Of a stretch of DNA of 15,204 nt, positions 7,043 through 14,527 are shown piece after piece; within the stretch, counting starts at the first letter, position 1, and each line of letters begins with the position of its first letter. The notes beneath the pieces were generated by a model, which was given only the letters and a program-made list of their open reading frames with translations, did no database searches and had not been told where the DNA came from. The position numbers and the translations under genes are program-made. Origin of the DNA: BS750m-G4 sp964472195 (lineage in GTDB: Bacteria; Bacteroidota; Ignavibacteria; Tepidaquicellales; Tepidaquicellaceae); assembly GCA_964472195.1 (NCBI GenBank), contig CAYYJH010000067.1, positions 1 to 15,204 on the forward strand, in the 5' to 3' direction.

Positions 7043-8830
7043 GTGGATCAATTAATTAAAAAATATATAATATTTTCTCTTTGCATCGCTATTCTAATTA
7101 TTTTAATAGGCAGGCTTATACAGTTGCAGCTATTGAACGTTGAAGAGTATGGAAAAGAGTCACAGAAGAATTCCGTAAAAATTATTACTGAAATACCTGC
7201 CAGGGGTTTGATGTATGACAGAAATGGAAAAGTTGTTGTTGATAATAAACCAGCTTACTCATTGATGATTACTCCTTCTCAATTTAATTTGGATAATTTA
7301 AATGAAGTTGCTAATCTAATCGAAGTTACACCAGAGTATATAAAAGAAATTTTATCGAAAGTTAAAGGGACAAACAGATTCAGTCCTGTAAAAATAAAAA
7401 GGGATGTAGAGTTTCGGGTAATTTCTTTTATCGAAGAGAATAAAGACAGACTACGCGGAGTAGATTACCAAGTTGAAGCTCTTCGGTTTTATCCAAATAA
7501 TTTCAGGGCATCTCATACTTTTGGGTACACAAAAGAGATTTCGGAAAAGCAATTAGGGAAGCAAGTAGGAAATTATTATACTCAAGGTGATGTAATCGGT
7601 TCATCAGGTTTAGAAAGAATTTATGAGAATAATCTGAGAGGTGAGAAGGGACGTAAGTTAGTATCCGTTGATGTGAAGGGAAAGGAGGTAGGTAGTTATA
7701 ATGATGGGAAAGACGATATTAAACCGGTCAATGGTTTTGATCTTCTTTTATCCTTGGATTCAGAACTACAGGAATATGCGGAGAATCTTCTCGGGAGTCG
7801 CAGGGGTGCGATTATTGCTCTCGATCCAAGAACGGGAGAAATTTTGTGTATGGTATCAAAACCGGATTTTGATCTTTCGCTTTTCTCGGGTCCAACAGAC
7901 CCAAAAATTGTATCAAGCCTTTTAACTAATAAAGATAAACCGTTATTCAACAGGGTAGTGCAATCCAGGCAGCCTCCGGGATCGACCTGGAAAATGCTAA
8001 TGGGTTTTGCCGGACTCGGCAGTGGAGTGATTACAACAACATCGACAATATCTTGCGGGGGCTCGTTCAGATATGGTAATAGAACATTTGAAGATCACGG
8101 TGCTTATGGCTCTATTAATGTGACCAGAGCTATCGAGGTTTCAGCAAATGTTTTCTTTTACAAATTAGGATTGAAAATAGGACTTGATAATTATAATAAG
8201 TATGGTAAGATGTTTGGATTTGGTTTAAAGACTGGAATAGATATCCCTGGTGAAATATCCGGTTTATTGCCATCGGTGGAATATTTCAATAAGGTTTATG
8301 GATCGAAAGGATGGACTCAGGGCTTTTTAGTCAGTCTTGGTATCGGACAGGGTGAGCTTGGTGTAACTCCGGTGCAGATGGTTGCATATACAGCTGCAAT
8401 TTCTATGGAAGGTTTATATATTCAACCTCATATTGTTAGAAGAATTGTAAATCCTATTACGGGACAGGAAGAGATATTGGAATTTGAACAAAGAAAAATA
8501 GATCTTCCGAATGAATATTTTAAGGCAATAAAGAAGGGAATGTATTTAGTAGTCAATGGAAACGGCACTGCAAAAAACATACGCTCGAGCGAGTTTGTCC
8601 TTGCCGGTAAAACTGGTACGGCACAGGTCACAAAAGGAAATAACCATTCATGGTTTGTTGGATTTGCTCCTTATGATGATCCCCAAATAGCTGTTTGTGT
8701 ATTGGGTGAAAATGCAGGTTGGGGAAGTCAGTTTGCTGCCCCTTTAGCTGCAGCAATCATGATAAGATATCTTAGCGGTAATTCAGTGGATGTTTATGAT
8801 GAAGGTTCAACTGTAATAGTAAGAGATTAA
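7043..8830 (+). CDS. mrdA: Penicillin-binding protein 2, elongasome transpeptidase
   Basis: PBP2 is the class B transpeptidase that cross-links peptidoglycan in the elongasome, paired with the polymerase RodA. One membrane anchor lies at about 9-30. The dimerisation/pedestal domain starts at PARGLMYDRNGKVV (52-65) and includes GSSGLERIYENNLRG (186-200). The transpeptidase domain carries all three active-site motifs: STWK (314-317, nucleophile S314) within PPGSTWK, SAN (367-369), and KTGT (523-526) in AGKTGTAQ. The 595 residues are in the usual range. The GTG start comes one base after the mreD stop, and rodA follows 26 bases later. The C-terminal tail after the domain is short. Beta-lactams such as mecillinam target this enzyme in other bacteria. 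Confidence 0.96.
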   Translation: MDQLIKKYIIFSLCIAILIILIGRLIQLQLLNVEEYGKESQKNSVKIITEIPARGLMYDRNGKVVVDNKPAYSLMITPSQFNLDNLNEVANLIEVTPEYIKEILSKVKGTNRFSPVKIKRDVEFRVISFIEENKDRLRGVDYQVEALRFYPNNFRASHTFGYTKEISEKQLGKQVGNYYTQGDVIGSSGLERIYENNLRGEKGRKLVSVDVKGKEVGSYNDGKDDIKPVNGFDLLLSLDSELQEYAENLLGSRRGAIIALDPRTGEILCMVSKPDFDLSLFSGPTDPKIVSSLLTNKDKPLFNRVVQSRQPPGSTWKMLMGFAGLGSGVITTTSTISCGGSFRYGNRTFEDHGAYGSINVTRAIEVSANVFFYKLGLKIGLDNYNKYGKMFGFGLKTGIDIPGEISGLLPSVEYFNKVYGSKGWTQGFLVSLGIGQGELGVTPVQMVAYTAAISMEGLYIQPHIVRRIVNPITGQEEILEFEQRKIDLPNEYFKAIKKGMYLVVNGNGTAKNIRSSEFVLAGKTGTAQVTKGNNHSWFVGFAPYDDPQIAVCVLGENAGWGSQFAAPLAAAIMIRYLSGNSVDVYDEGSTVIVRD

Positions 8831-8856
8831 TTCTATATATTTCATTTTTCAGATTA

Positions 8857-10089
8857 ATGGCAAATAAGTTTTTAGAAAAATTCGATACATTAACGTTAGT
8901 AGTTACTGTCTTAATTATTTCAGTAGGACTTATTGCGATATTTAGTGCTACATACAGCAGTGAAACCGATTCAGATTATTTTTACAAACAACTTTATTTC
9001 TCTATTATCGGTTTAGCTATTATGTTAGGTGTTAGTTATTTACCTCCAAGATACCTTTCTAACATTTCATATATGATTTATATTTTCTCTTTAATCTTGC
9101 TGGTGTTGGTCTTGGTATTTGGAAAAACAATTTCTGGTTCGAAAAGCTGGTTTAGTATTGGAGGATTTGGATTACAACCATCGGAGTTTGCTAAAATAGC
9201 AACCGTCCTTGCATTATCAAAATTCTTAACTTCCGAAGAAAAAGAAAGCAATATTAATAAACCACTCGATTTTATAAAAGCTTGTGCTATAGTATTAATC
9301 CCGGTTGCATTAATAATGAAACAACCGGATTTGGGAACGTCAATTGTTTTTCTTTCAATGTTGTTACCGGTTTTTTTCTGGGCAGGTCTTTCTCCTTTTG
9401 TATTATTTACAATCATTTCTCCGATTGTAATATCATTAATAGCGTTATTTTTAGGTGATTATTATTTTTATGCTGCTTTAATATTGGTTTTAATTGTATT
9501 AATTTTATTTAAAAGGAAAATATATTTATTAATTGTAGTATTTCTTATAAATGTTGCCGCTGGTATATCTGTTGAAAAACTTTTCAGTGCGCTTCAACCT
9601 TACCAGCAAAAACGTATAATGAGCGTTTTTGATCCTACAAAAGATCCTCTCGGAAGTGGATATAATGTAATACAATCAAAAGTTGCAATCGGTTCTGGAG
9701 GATTATTTGGGAAGGGATATTTACAGGGAACTCAAACGCAACTAAAATTCATACCCGAACAATGGACTGATTTTATTTTCTGCATGATAGGGGAAGAATT
9801 TGGTTTTATTGGAGCAGCATTGTTAGTGCTGTTGTATATAATCTTAATTATACAATTTGTAAATAATGCTTATATTTCTAAGAACAAATTCCTTGGTCTT
9901 TCTTGTATTGGGATTGCAAGTATAATGATGTTTCATCTTGTCATTAACGTCGGAATGACAGTAGGCATAATGCCTGTTATTGGTATACCTTTACCACTTG
10001 TTAGTTACGGTATCTCGTCTCTTTTATCCTTTATGATAATGTTAGGTATTGGAATGAACACTTTTAGGAATAGGAAAATTTTTACATAG
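8857..10089 (+). CDS. rodA: Peptidoglycan glycosyltransferase RodA (SEDS family)
   Basis: RodA is the SEDS-family polymerase that makes glycan strands from lipid II in the inner membrane, working with PBP2. The 410 residues contain about ten membrane helices. Family motifs are SWFSIGGFGLQPSEFAKI (97-114), MKQPDLGTS (154-162), GSGYNVIQSKVAIGSGGLFGKG (266-287), PEQWTDFIF (300-308) with the proposed catalytic Asp at D305, GEEFGFIGA (312-320) and the PLPLVSYG segment near the C-terminus. It is assigned RodA rather than FtsW because of its place directly behind mrdA. No Shine-Dalgarno is visible before the ATG. pyrF follows after 25 bases. Confidence 0.95.
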   Translation: MANKFLEKFDTLTLVVTVLIISVGLIAIFSATYSSETDSDYFYKQLYFSIIGLAIMLGVSYLPPRYLSNISYMIYIFSLILLVLVLVFGKTISGSKSWFSIGGFGLQPSEFAKIATVLALSKFLTSEEKESNINKPLDFIKACAIVLIPVALIMKQPDLGTSIVFLSMLLPVFFWAGLSPFVLFTIISPIVISLIALFLGDYYFYAALILVLIVLILFKRKIYLLIVVFLINVAAGISVEKLFSALQPYQQKRIMSVFDPTKDPLGSGYNVIQSKVAIGSGGLFGKGYLQGTQTQLKFIPEQWTDFIFCMIGEEFGFIGAALLVLLYIILIIQFVNNAYISKNKFLGLSCIGIASIMMFHLVINVGMTVGIMPVIGIPLPLVSYGISSLLSFMIMLGIGMNTFRNRKIFT

Positions 10090-10114
10090 ATTCTTAAAAT
10101 TAAAAACTCTGATT

Positions 10115-10930
10115 TTGCTCTATACCACTAAGTTAAAAAAAATAATAAAAAAAAATAATTCCCACCTTGTTATTGGATTAGATACAGACGTCAATAAGAT
10201 CCCAAAGTTTTTTCTGAAGTATAAAAATCCTGAATTACAATTCAATAAATTAATTATTCAATCTACAAAAGAGCTAGTTGCAGGTTATAAATTCAATATG
10301 GCTTTTTATGAAGCTATGGATTTAAAAGGATTCGATACTTTAAAACATTCTTTAGGAAGTATTCCCGCTGATTCAATTAAAATTTGTGATGCAAAACGCG
10401 GTGATATTGAAAATTCGGATGAATTATATGCAAGAGCTTACTATGATAATCTGGATTTCGATTCTATCACTTTTAATCCTTATCTCGGTAGAGATTCAAT
10501 CATGCCATTCACAAAACGAAAAGATAAACTTACATATGTTCTTATATTAACTTCAAATGCAGGTCATGAAGATTTTCAAAAATGTAAAACAGGAAAAGAA
10601 TTCCTTTTCGATAAAGTTATTGAAAAATGTATCGAATGGAATAAAAATAAAAATATTGGTTTTGTTATTGGGGCTAATCACGTCAATGTAATAAAGAGGA
10701 TTTCATCGGTTTATAAAAATATTACTATATTAATCCCGGGTATTGGTGCACAAAAGAATAACCTTGCACTTCTTTTACAAAACTTACATAACAATCTTTT
10801 CTTAATTAACTCAAGCAGGGGAATAATCTATTCTGCAAGTATGAATTCCAGTAAAAAAGAATTTGTTAACAATGTAAGAAAAAGCACGTTTGAGCTTAAC
10901 AGGAGAATAAATTCTCTTCTCAGAAAGTAA
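10115..10930 (+). CDS. pyrF: Orotidine 5'-phosphate decarboxylase, type 2
   Basis: It decarboxylates OMP to UMP, the final step of pyrimidine synthesis, in the cytoplasm. The 271 residues match the longer type 2 (about 270 residues) rather than the usual 230-residue enzyme. Motifs in order are GLDTD (21-25), YKFN (58-61, K59), the catalytic DAKRGD (92-97, D92, K94, D97), LTSNAGH (145-151), IPGIGAQ (207-213) and the phosphate-binding NSSRGIIYS (232-240). The TTG start places GLDTD near residue 20 as in relatives; no Shine-Dalgarno is visible. Codons 8-15 contain A-tracts of eight and nine (10135-10142, 10147-10155). It is the last gene of the purN-to-rodA run, with no obvious terminator after it, and no other pyrimidine gene is nearby. 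Confidence 0.93.
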   Translation: MLYTTKLKKIIKKNNSHLVIGLDTDVNKIPKFFLKYKNPELQFNKLIIQSTKELVAGYKFNMAFYEAMDLKGFDTLKHSLGSIPADSIKICDAKRGDIENSDELYARAYYDNLDFDSITFNPYLGRDSIMPFTKRKDKLTYVLILTSNAGHEDFQKCKTGKEFLFDKVIEKCIEWNKNKNIGFVIGANHVNVIKRISSVYKNITILIPGIGAQKNNLALLLQNLHNNLFLINSSRGIIYSASMNSSKKEFVNNVRKSTFELNRRINSLLRK

Positions 10931-11006
10931 TACCGTAGAACATTTTCGGTTAACGCTGATTAATAAATAATATTTAAATTAAGTGTTAAAACATTGCTTG
11001 TAAACG

Positions 11007-11014
11007 TAATTTTG
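11007..11014 (+). promoter_or_regulatory. Possible -7 element before the peptide-binding lipoprotein gene
   Basis: TAATTTTG fits TAnnTTTG and lies 29 bases before the TTG start at 11044, in the 113-base gap after pyrF. At the -33 position (about 21 bases upstream) only GTG is present rather than TTG, so the match is half a promoter. Nothing else stands out in this gap, and no terminator for pyrF is visible. Confidence 0.25.
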
Positions 11015-11043
11015 GATAAATTCACATTCAAAAAAATATCAAA

Positions 11044-12777
11044 TTGAAAATAAAAGTTTTTAGAACAGTTCTTATTTTAATTGCAATTATATCTTTCAAC
11101 TGTGGGAATGAAGTTGAAGAAAATATCATTCCAGTTGAAGGAGGAATAAAAAGAGGTGGCACATACACAATTAATGAGACTGAAAATATTCGCGGATTAG
11201 ACCCTGTTGGTATAAACGATGTGGTTTCTCATCATGTTGCACATCAAATATATGATCTGTTGATAGATTTAGATTCTAATTTACAGCTCACTCCTCGATT
11301 AGCAACAAGATGGGATATTTCAGATGATGGGACATTGTATACCTTCCATTTAAGAAAAGGTGTTAAGTTTCATAATAATTCATGCTTTACGAACGGAAAG
11401 GGCAGAGAAATGAATGCTCTGGACGTGAAATATTCTTTCGATAGAATTTGCGATCCCAGAACTACACCGTTGGGTTATGATTATTATAAAAATCGAGTTG
11501 TTGGAGCTGAAGAATATTTTCGAGAAATAACAAAAGCAATAAGAGAAGAACGAGAACCGGTTTTAAATGGTGTCTCTGGTTTCATCGTAAAAGATGATTC
11601 AACTTTTCAAATAAAACTCAAAGAGCCTTTTGGACCATTTATATACTATATGTGTTTGGGATTCGCTTATGTTGTACCAAGAGAAGCCGTTGAGATGTAC
11701 GGGCAGGATTTTTTCCAGAATCCAGTTGGTACTGGAGCTTTTGTATTTGAAGATTGGAAACCTGACCTGGAATTAAATTTAAAAAGAAATAAAGATTACT
11801 GGGATAAAGATAAATTTGGAAATCAACTTCCTTATTTAGATAAAGTACAGTTTCGATTCATGAAGGAAGCATCTCAACAGCTTCTCGAATTTAAGAATGG
11901 AAAACTTGATGAGTGTTATCAAATACCATTGGAATCTTTTAAAGAAGTCATCGATGAGAATAAAAATTTAACACCCGAATATTCAAAATTTATTTTGCAA
12001 AGGACTCCGTCATTGACAATTCAATATTATGGTTTTCTGGTAACGAGTGAGATTTTCAAAAACGATAAAGTAAGAAAAGCATTTAATTATGCAATTGATA
12101 GAAATAAGATAATTAAGTTCGTTCTCAACGGGCAGGCAGCAGGAGGTGCTTTTTACGGAATCGTCCCACCCGCAATGCCGGATTACGATTCTGAGGTTAT
12201 CGAAGGATACGAACACGATATAGTAAAAGCGAAAGAGTTAATGAAAGAAGCGGGTTATCCGGATGGTACAGGTTTTCCTGAAATAACATTGCAAATAAAC
12301 GAAGGCGGGGGTAGAAATATTCAGATAGCGGAAGCTATTCAAAGTATGTTAAAAGAAATAGGTGTAACTGTTAAACTGCAGATATTAACTTTCGCTCAAC
12401 ATCTTGACAATATAGATGCGGGAAGAGCAGATTTTTATCGTCTTGGATGGATTGCTGATTATCCAGATCCTGAAAATTTCTTAAATTTGTATTATGGTAA
12501 GAATGTTCCTGATGATCCGAAAGATATTAGCCCTATAAACAGTACTCGATATAAAAATGAAAAATATGATTTGATATTCGAGAAAGCTATACAAACTACT
12601 GATAAAATCGAGAGATATAAATTATATCAGATTGCAGAACAAATGGCTGTATCAGATGCTCCGATGCTTTATATATTTTACAGTGAAGATTATAGATTAT
12701 TGCAGCCATATGTAAGAGGATATGCATTAGATCCTATGCATAGAGTCAATTTTAGATATTTATGGCTTGATAAATAA
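11044..12777 (+). CDS. Peptide ABC transporter substrate-binding lipoprotein (SBP family 5, DppA/OppA-like)
   Basis: It is probably the ligand-binding subunit of a dipeptide/oligopeptide ABC importer. A signal peptide (about 4-19) ends in ISFNC, giving a lipidated C20; the box is loose, as is common in Bacteroidota relatives. The mature protein matches family 5 binding proteins throughout: RGGTYTI (37-43), LDPVG, a LTPRLATRWDISDDGTLYTFHLRKGVKFH stretch (82-110), LDVKYSFDR (126-134), NPVGTGAF (226-233), KVRKAFNYAIDR (342-353) and GWIADYPDPENFL (468-480). The 577 residues are a little longer than typical DppA because of an extra segment at about 137-183. The TTG start is needed to include the signal peptide. 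nlpC/p60 follows 69 bases on, and the dppB/dppC-like permeases lie beyond a terminator. The substrate is unknown; murein peptides are one possibility. Confidence 0.9.
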   Translation: MKIKVFRTVLILIAIISFNCGNEVEENIIPVEGGIKRGGTYTINETENIRGLDPVGINDVVSHHVAHQIYDLLIDLDSNLQLTPRLATRWDISDDGTLYTFHLRKGVKFHNNSCFTNGKGREMNALDVKYSFDRICDPRTTPLGYDYYKNRVVGAEEYFREITKAIREEREPVLNGVSGFIVKDDSTFQIKLKEPFGPFIYYMCLGFAYVVPREAVEMYGQDFFQNPVGTGAFVFEDWKPDLELNLKRNKDYWDKDKFGNQLPYLDKVQFRFMKEASQQLLEFKNGKLDECYQIPLESFKEVIDENKNLTPEYSKFILQRTPSLTIQYYGFLVTSEIFKNDKVRKAFNYAIDRNKIIKFVLNGQAAGGAFYGIVPPAMPDYDSEVIEGYEHDIVKAKELMKEAGYPDGTGFPEITLQINEGGGRNIQIAEAIQSMLKEIGVTVKLQILTFAQHLDNIDAGRADFYRLGWIADYPDPENFLNLYYGKNVPDDPKDISPINSTRYKNEKYDLIFEKAIQTTDKIERYKLYQIAEQMAVSDAPMLYIFYSEDYRLLQPYVRGYALDPMHRVNFRYLWLDK

Positions 12778-12833
12778 AATACATATATCTAAGTTACAAG
12801 GTATTTTGTATTTAATTTTTAGTTTACTATTCG

Positions 12834-12840
12834 AAAGGAG
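12834..12840 (+). promoter_or_regulatory. Shine-Dalgarno site of the NlpC/P60 gene
   Basis: AAAGGAG lies six bases before the ATG at 12847. It is the strongest ribosome-binding site in the window and fixes that start. Confidence 0.7.
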
Positions 12841-12846
12841 ACATTA

Positions 12847-13476
12847 ATGCAGTATTGCAGGAGGGGATGGCTATTATTAATAATATTATTTAGTATTATT
12901 TATACAGCCGGTTGTTCCAGCAGTTCAGAACTTTCCAAAAGAAATGAATCAAGAAAAAACAAGGGTGTTGATGATTACAAAAAATCCGAATTGGTAGCCA
13001 CTAACACCTTAAGGGAAAAGACCTCAATCAACAAAGGAAGTTTGGAATCAATCTCAAGTTCAATAGCTGGTTTCATGGATTCACCTGAATTTTCTTCAAG
13101 TATTGATAAAGATGAGGTGATGTATAAGGTTATTGAATATCTGAACACGCCTTACCGATGGGGTGGAACTTCCAAAAATGGGATTGATTGTTCAGCATTT
13201 GTCCAAACAGTGATGTATCAAGCTTTAGGTGTTTCAATTCCACGAACATCATCTGCTCAGTCGGAAGTTGGTGAAGATGTTGCTCGTGAAGATCTGAAAT
13301 TTGGTGATCTTGTATTTTTTGATACACGCAGTAGAGGGAGAGTTTCCCACGTTGGTATTTATTTAAGTGATGGTTATTTTGTTCATTCCGGTTCAAGGAC
13401 CGGTGTAGCTATTGCTTCACTTGATTCTGATTATTATTCAAGAACTTTTTTGAAAGCAAAAAGAGTTATTGAATAA
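12847..13476 (+). CDS. NlpC/P60-family murein endopeptidase lipoprotein
   Basis: Enzymes of this family cleave peptidoglycan stem peptides, typically D-Glu to diaminopimelate bonds. A signal peptide (about 8-20) ends in TAGC, lipidating C23, so the protein is anchored in a membrane facing the periplasm or outside. Residues 24-85 form a Ser/Lys/Glu-rich, probably unstructured linker. The NlpC/P60 domain spans about 90-209: PYRWGGTSKNGIDCSAFVQ with nucleophile C115, IPRTSSAQ (131-138), FGDLVFF (152-158), SHVGIY with H168, and FVHSG with H180 as the third polar residue, so the catalytic set is complete. No SH3 or LysM targeting domain is present. A strong Shine-Dalgarno sets the ATG. It is followed by a strong terminator, so it probably ends a two-gene unit with the binding protein upstream. 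Confidence 0.93.
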   Translation: MQYCRRGWLLLIILFSIIYTAGCSSSSELSKRNESRKNKGVDDYKKSELVATNTLREKTSINKGSLESISSSIAGFMDSPEFSSSIDKDEVMYKVIEYLNTPYRWGGTSKNGIDCSAFVQTVMYQALGVSIPRTSSAQSEVGEDVAREDLKFGDLVFFDTRSRGRVSHVGIYLSDGYFVHSGSRTGVAIASLDSDYYSRTFLKAKRVIE

Positions 13477-13500
13477 TTTTTATTAGTTTTTATTATTTTT

Positions 13501-13540
13501 AAGAGTCTCGATATCTTTAAGGAAATCGAGACTTTTTTTA
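13501..13540 (+). terminator. Intrinsic terminator after the NlpC/P60 gene
   Basis: AGTCTCGAT (13504-13512) pairs perfectly with ATCGAGACT (13525-13533) around a 12-base loop, and the T-run at 13533-13539 follows at once. The stem can extend outward by A-T pairs. It lies 27 bases after the stop codon. It is the only clear intrinsic terminator in the window and separates the binding-protein/NlpC pair from the permease genes. Confidence 0.9.
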
Positions 13541-13584
13541 TATCTAAATATTATTCTCTGTTGACTTCTTTCTGAATTATTATT

Positions 13585-14511
13585 ATGTGGACATATATTT
13601 TAAGGAATTTCTTTTATTCCATATTAATATTAATAGGTGTAATCACTGTAACATTTGCATTGCTGTATATTGTCCCGGGTGATCCAGCGAGAATGCTCCT
13701 CGGACAAAGAGCGGATGTAGCATCTGTAGAAGCTGTTAGAGAAGAGTTAGGATTAAATAAACCGCTCTATATACAATACGTAAAGTTTATTTCAAAAGCA
13801 GTTCAAGGGGATTTGGGGAGATCGTATTCAACGAACCGTAATGTAGTAAAAACTATTTTAGATAAATTTCCTGCGACAGCACTTTTAGCAGTCAGTGCTT
13901 TAATATTCTCTGCGATTATAGGTGTCCTGATAGGCATCATTTCTGCTGTAAAATCCTATTCATTCCTCGATAATGCATCTATGGTCTTTGCCTTATTTGG
14001 TATATCAATTCCACAGTTTGCTTTTGGTTTGATTATGGCTCTTGTTTTTGGCGCGATTCTAAAGTGGTTTCCTATATCCGGATATATCAACGAAGGTTTT
14101 AATCATTTGATCTTACCGATGGTGACACTTGCACTCAGACCTCTTGCAATAATTGCAAGAATTACGCGTTCATCGATGCTCGAGGTATTGAATCAGGATT
14201 ATGTAAGAACAGCCAAAGCCAAAGGTTTAAGTAATAATGTAGTGATATTCAAACATGCTCTCAGGAATGCATTAAATCCAATCGTGACGACTTTGAGTGC
14301 TTCACTTGCTGCAACCTTAGGAGGTGCGTTTTTTATAGAATATATATTTAATTGGCCCGGAATCGGATTGCTTGCTATTGATTCTATTTTGAAATTGGAT
14401 TTTCCAATGATACAGGGTACGGTTCTCTTTAGTGCTGTTATATTCGTTATTATAAATTTCATTGTTGATATTGTTTATGCAACATTGGATCCTAAAGTGA
14501 AACTGTCATAA
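13585..14511 (+). CDS. dppB: Dipeptide/oligopeptide ABC transporter permease, DppB-like
   Basis: It is one of the two membrane subunits of a peptide ABC importer. The 308 residues show about six membrane helices (near 9-30, 98-120, 131-157, 175-192, 236-256, 279-299). PGDPARMLLG (31-40), ELGLNKPLYIQY (54-65) and GDLGRSY (75-81) are typical of the DppB periplasmic loop. The EAA loop that docks the ATPase is at 206-235 (DYVRTAKAKGLSNNVV, then HALRNALNPIVT), followed by EYIFNWPGIG (252-261) and the terminal LDPKVKLS. The ATG lies 45 bases after the terminator, so a promoter must lie in that short gap or expression depends on readthrough; no clear promoter or Shine-Dalgarno was seen. The dppC-like gene follows after 16 bases. 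Confidence 0.93.
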   Translation: MWTYILRNFFYSILILIGVITVTFALLYIVPGDPARMLLGQRADVASVEAVREELGLNKPLYIQYVKFISKAVQGDLGRSYSTNRNVVKTILDKFPATALLAVSALIFSAIIGVLIGIISAVKSYSFLDNASMVFALFGISIPQFAFGLIMALVFGAILKWFPISGYINEGFNHLILPMVTLALRPLAIIARITRSSMLEVLNQDYVRTAKAKGLSNNVVIFKHALRNALNPIVTTLSASLAATLGGAFFIEYIFNWPGIGLLAIDSILKLDFPMIQGTVLFSAVIFVIINFIVDIVYATLDPKVKLS

Positions 14512-14527
14512 TTTTAACACTGGTTTA

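Noticed and set aside
7701..7925. 74-codon plus-strand open frame within mrdA
   Set aside because: It is out of frame inside the conserved PBP2 sequence, with no independent coding evidence.
12800..12809. TATTTTG before the NlpC/P60 gene as a -7 element
   Set aside because: One base short of TAnnTTTG and no paired upstream element.
13561..13584. TTGACT resembling a -35 box before dppB
   Set aside because: A -10 box at normal spacing would fall on the start codon, and no TAnnTTTG element follows.
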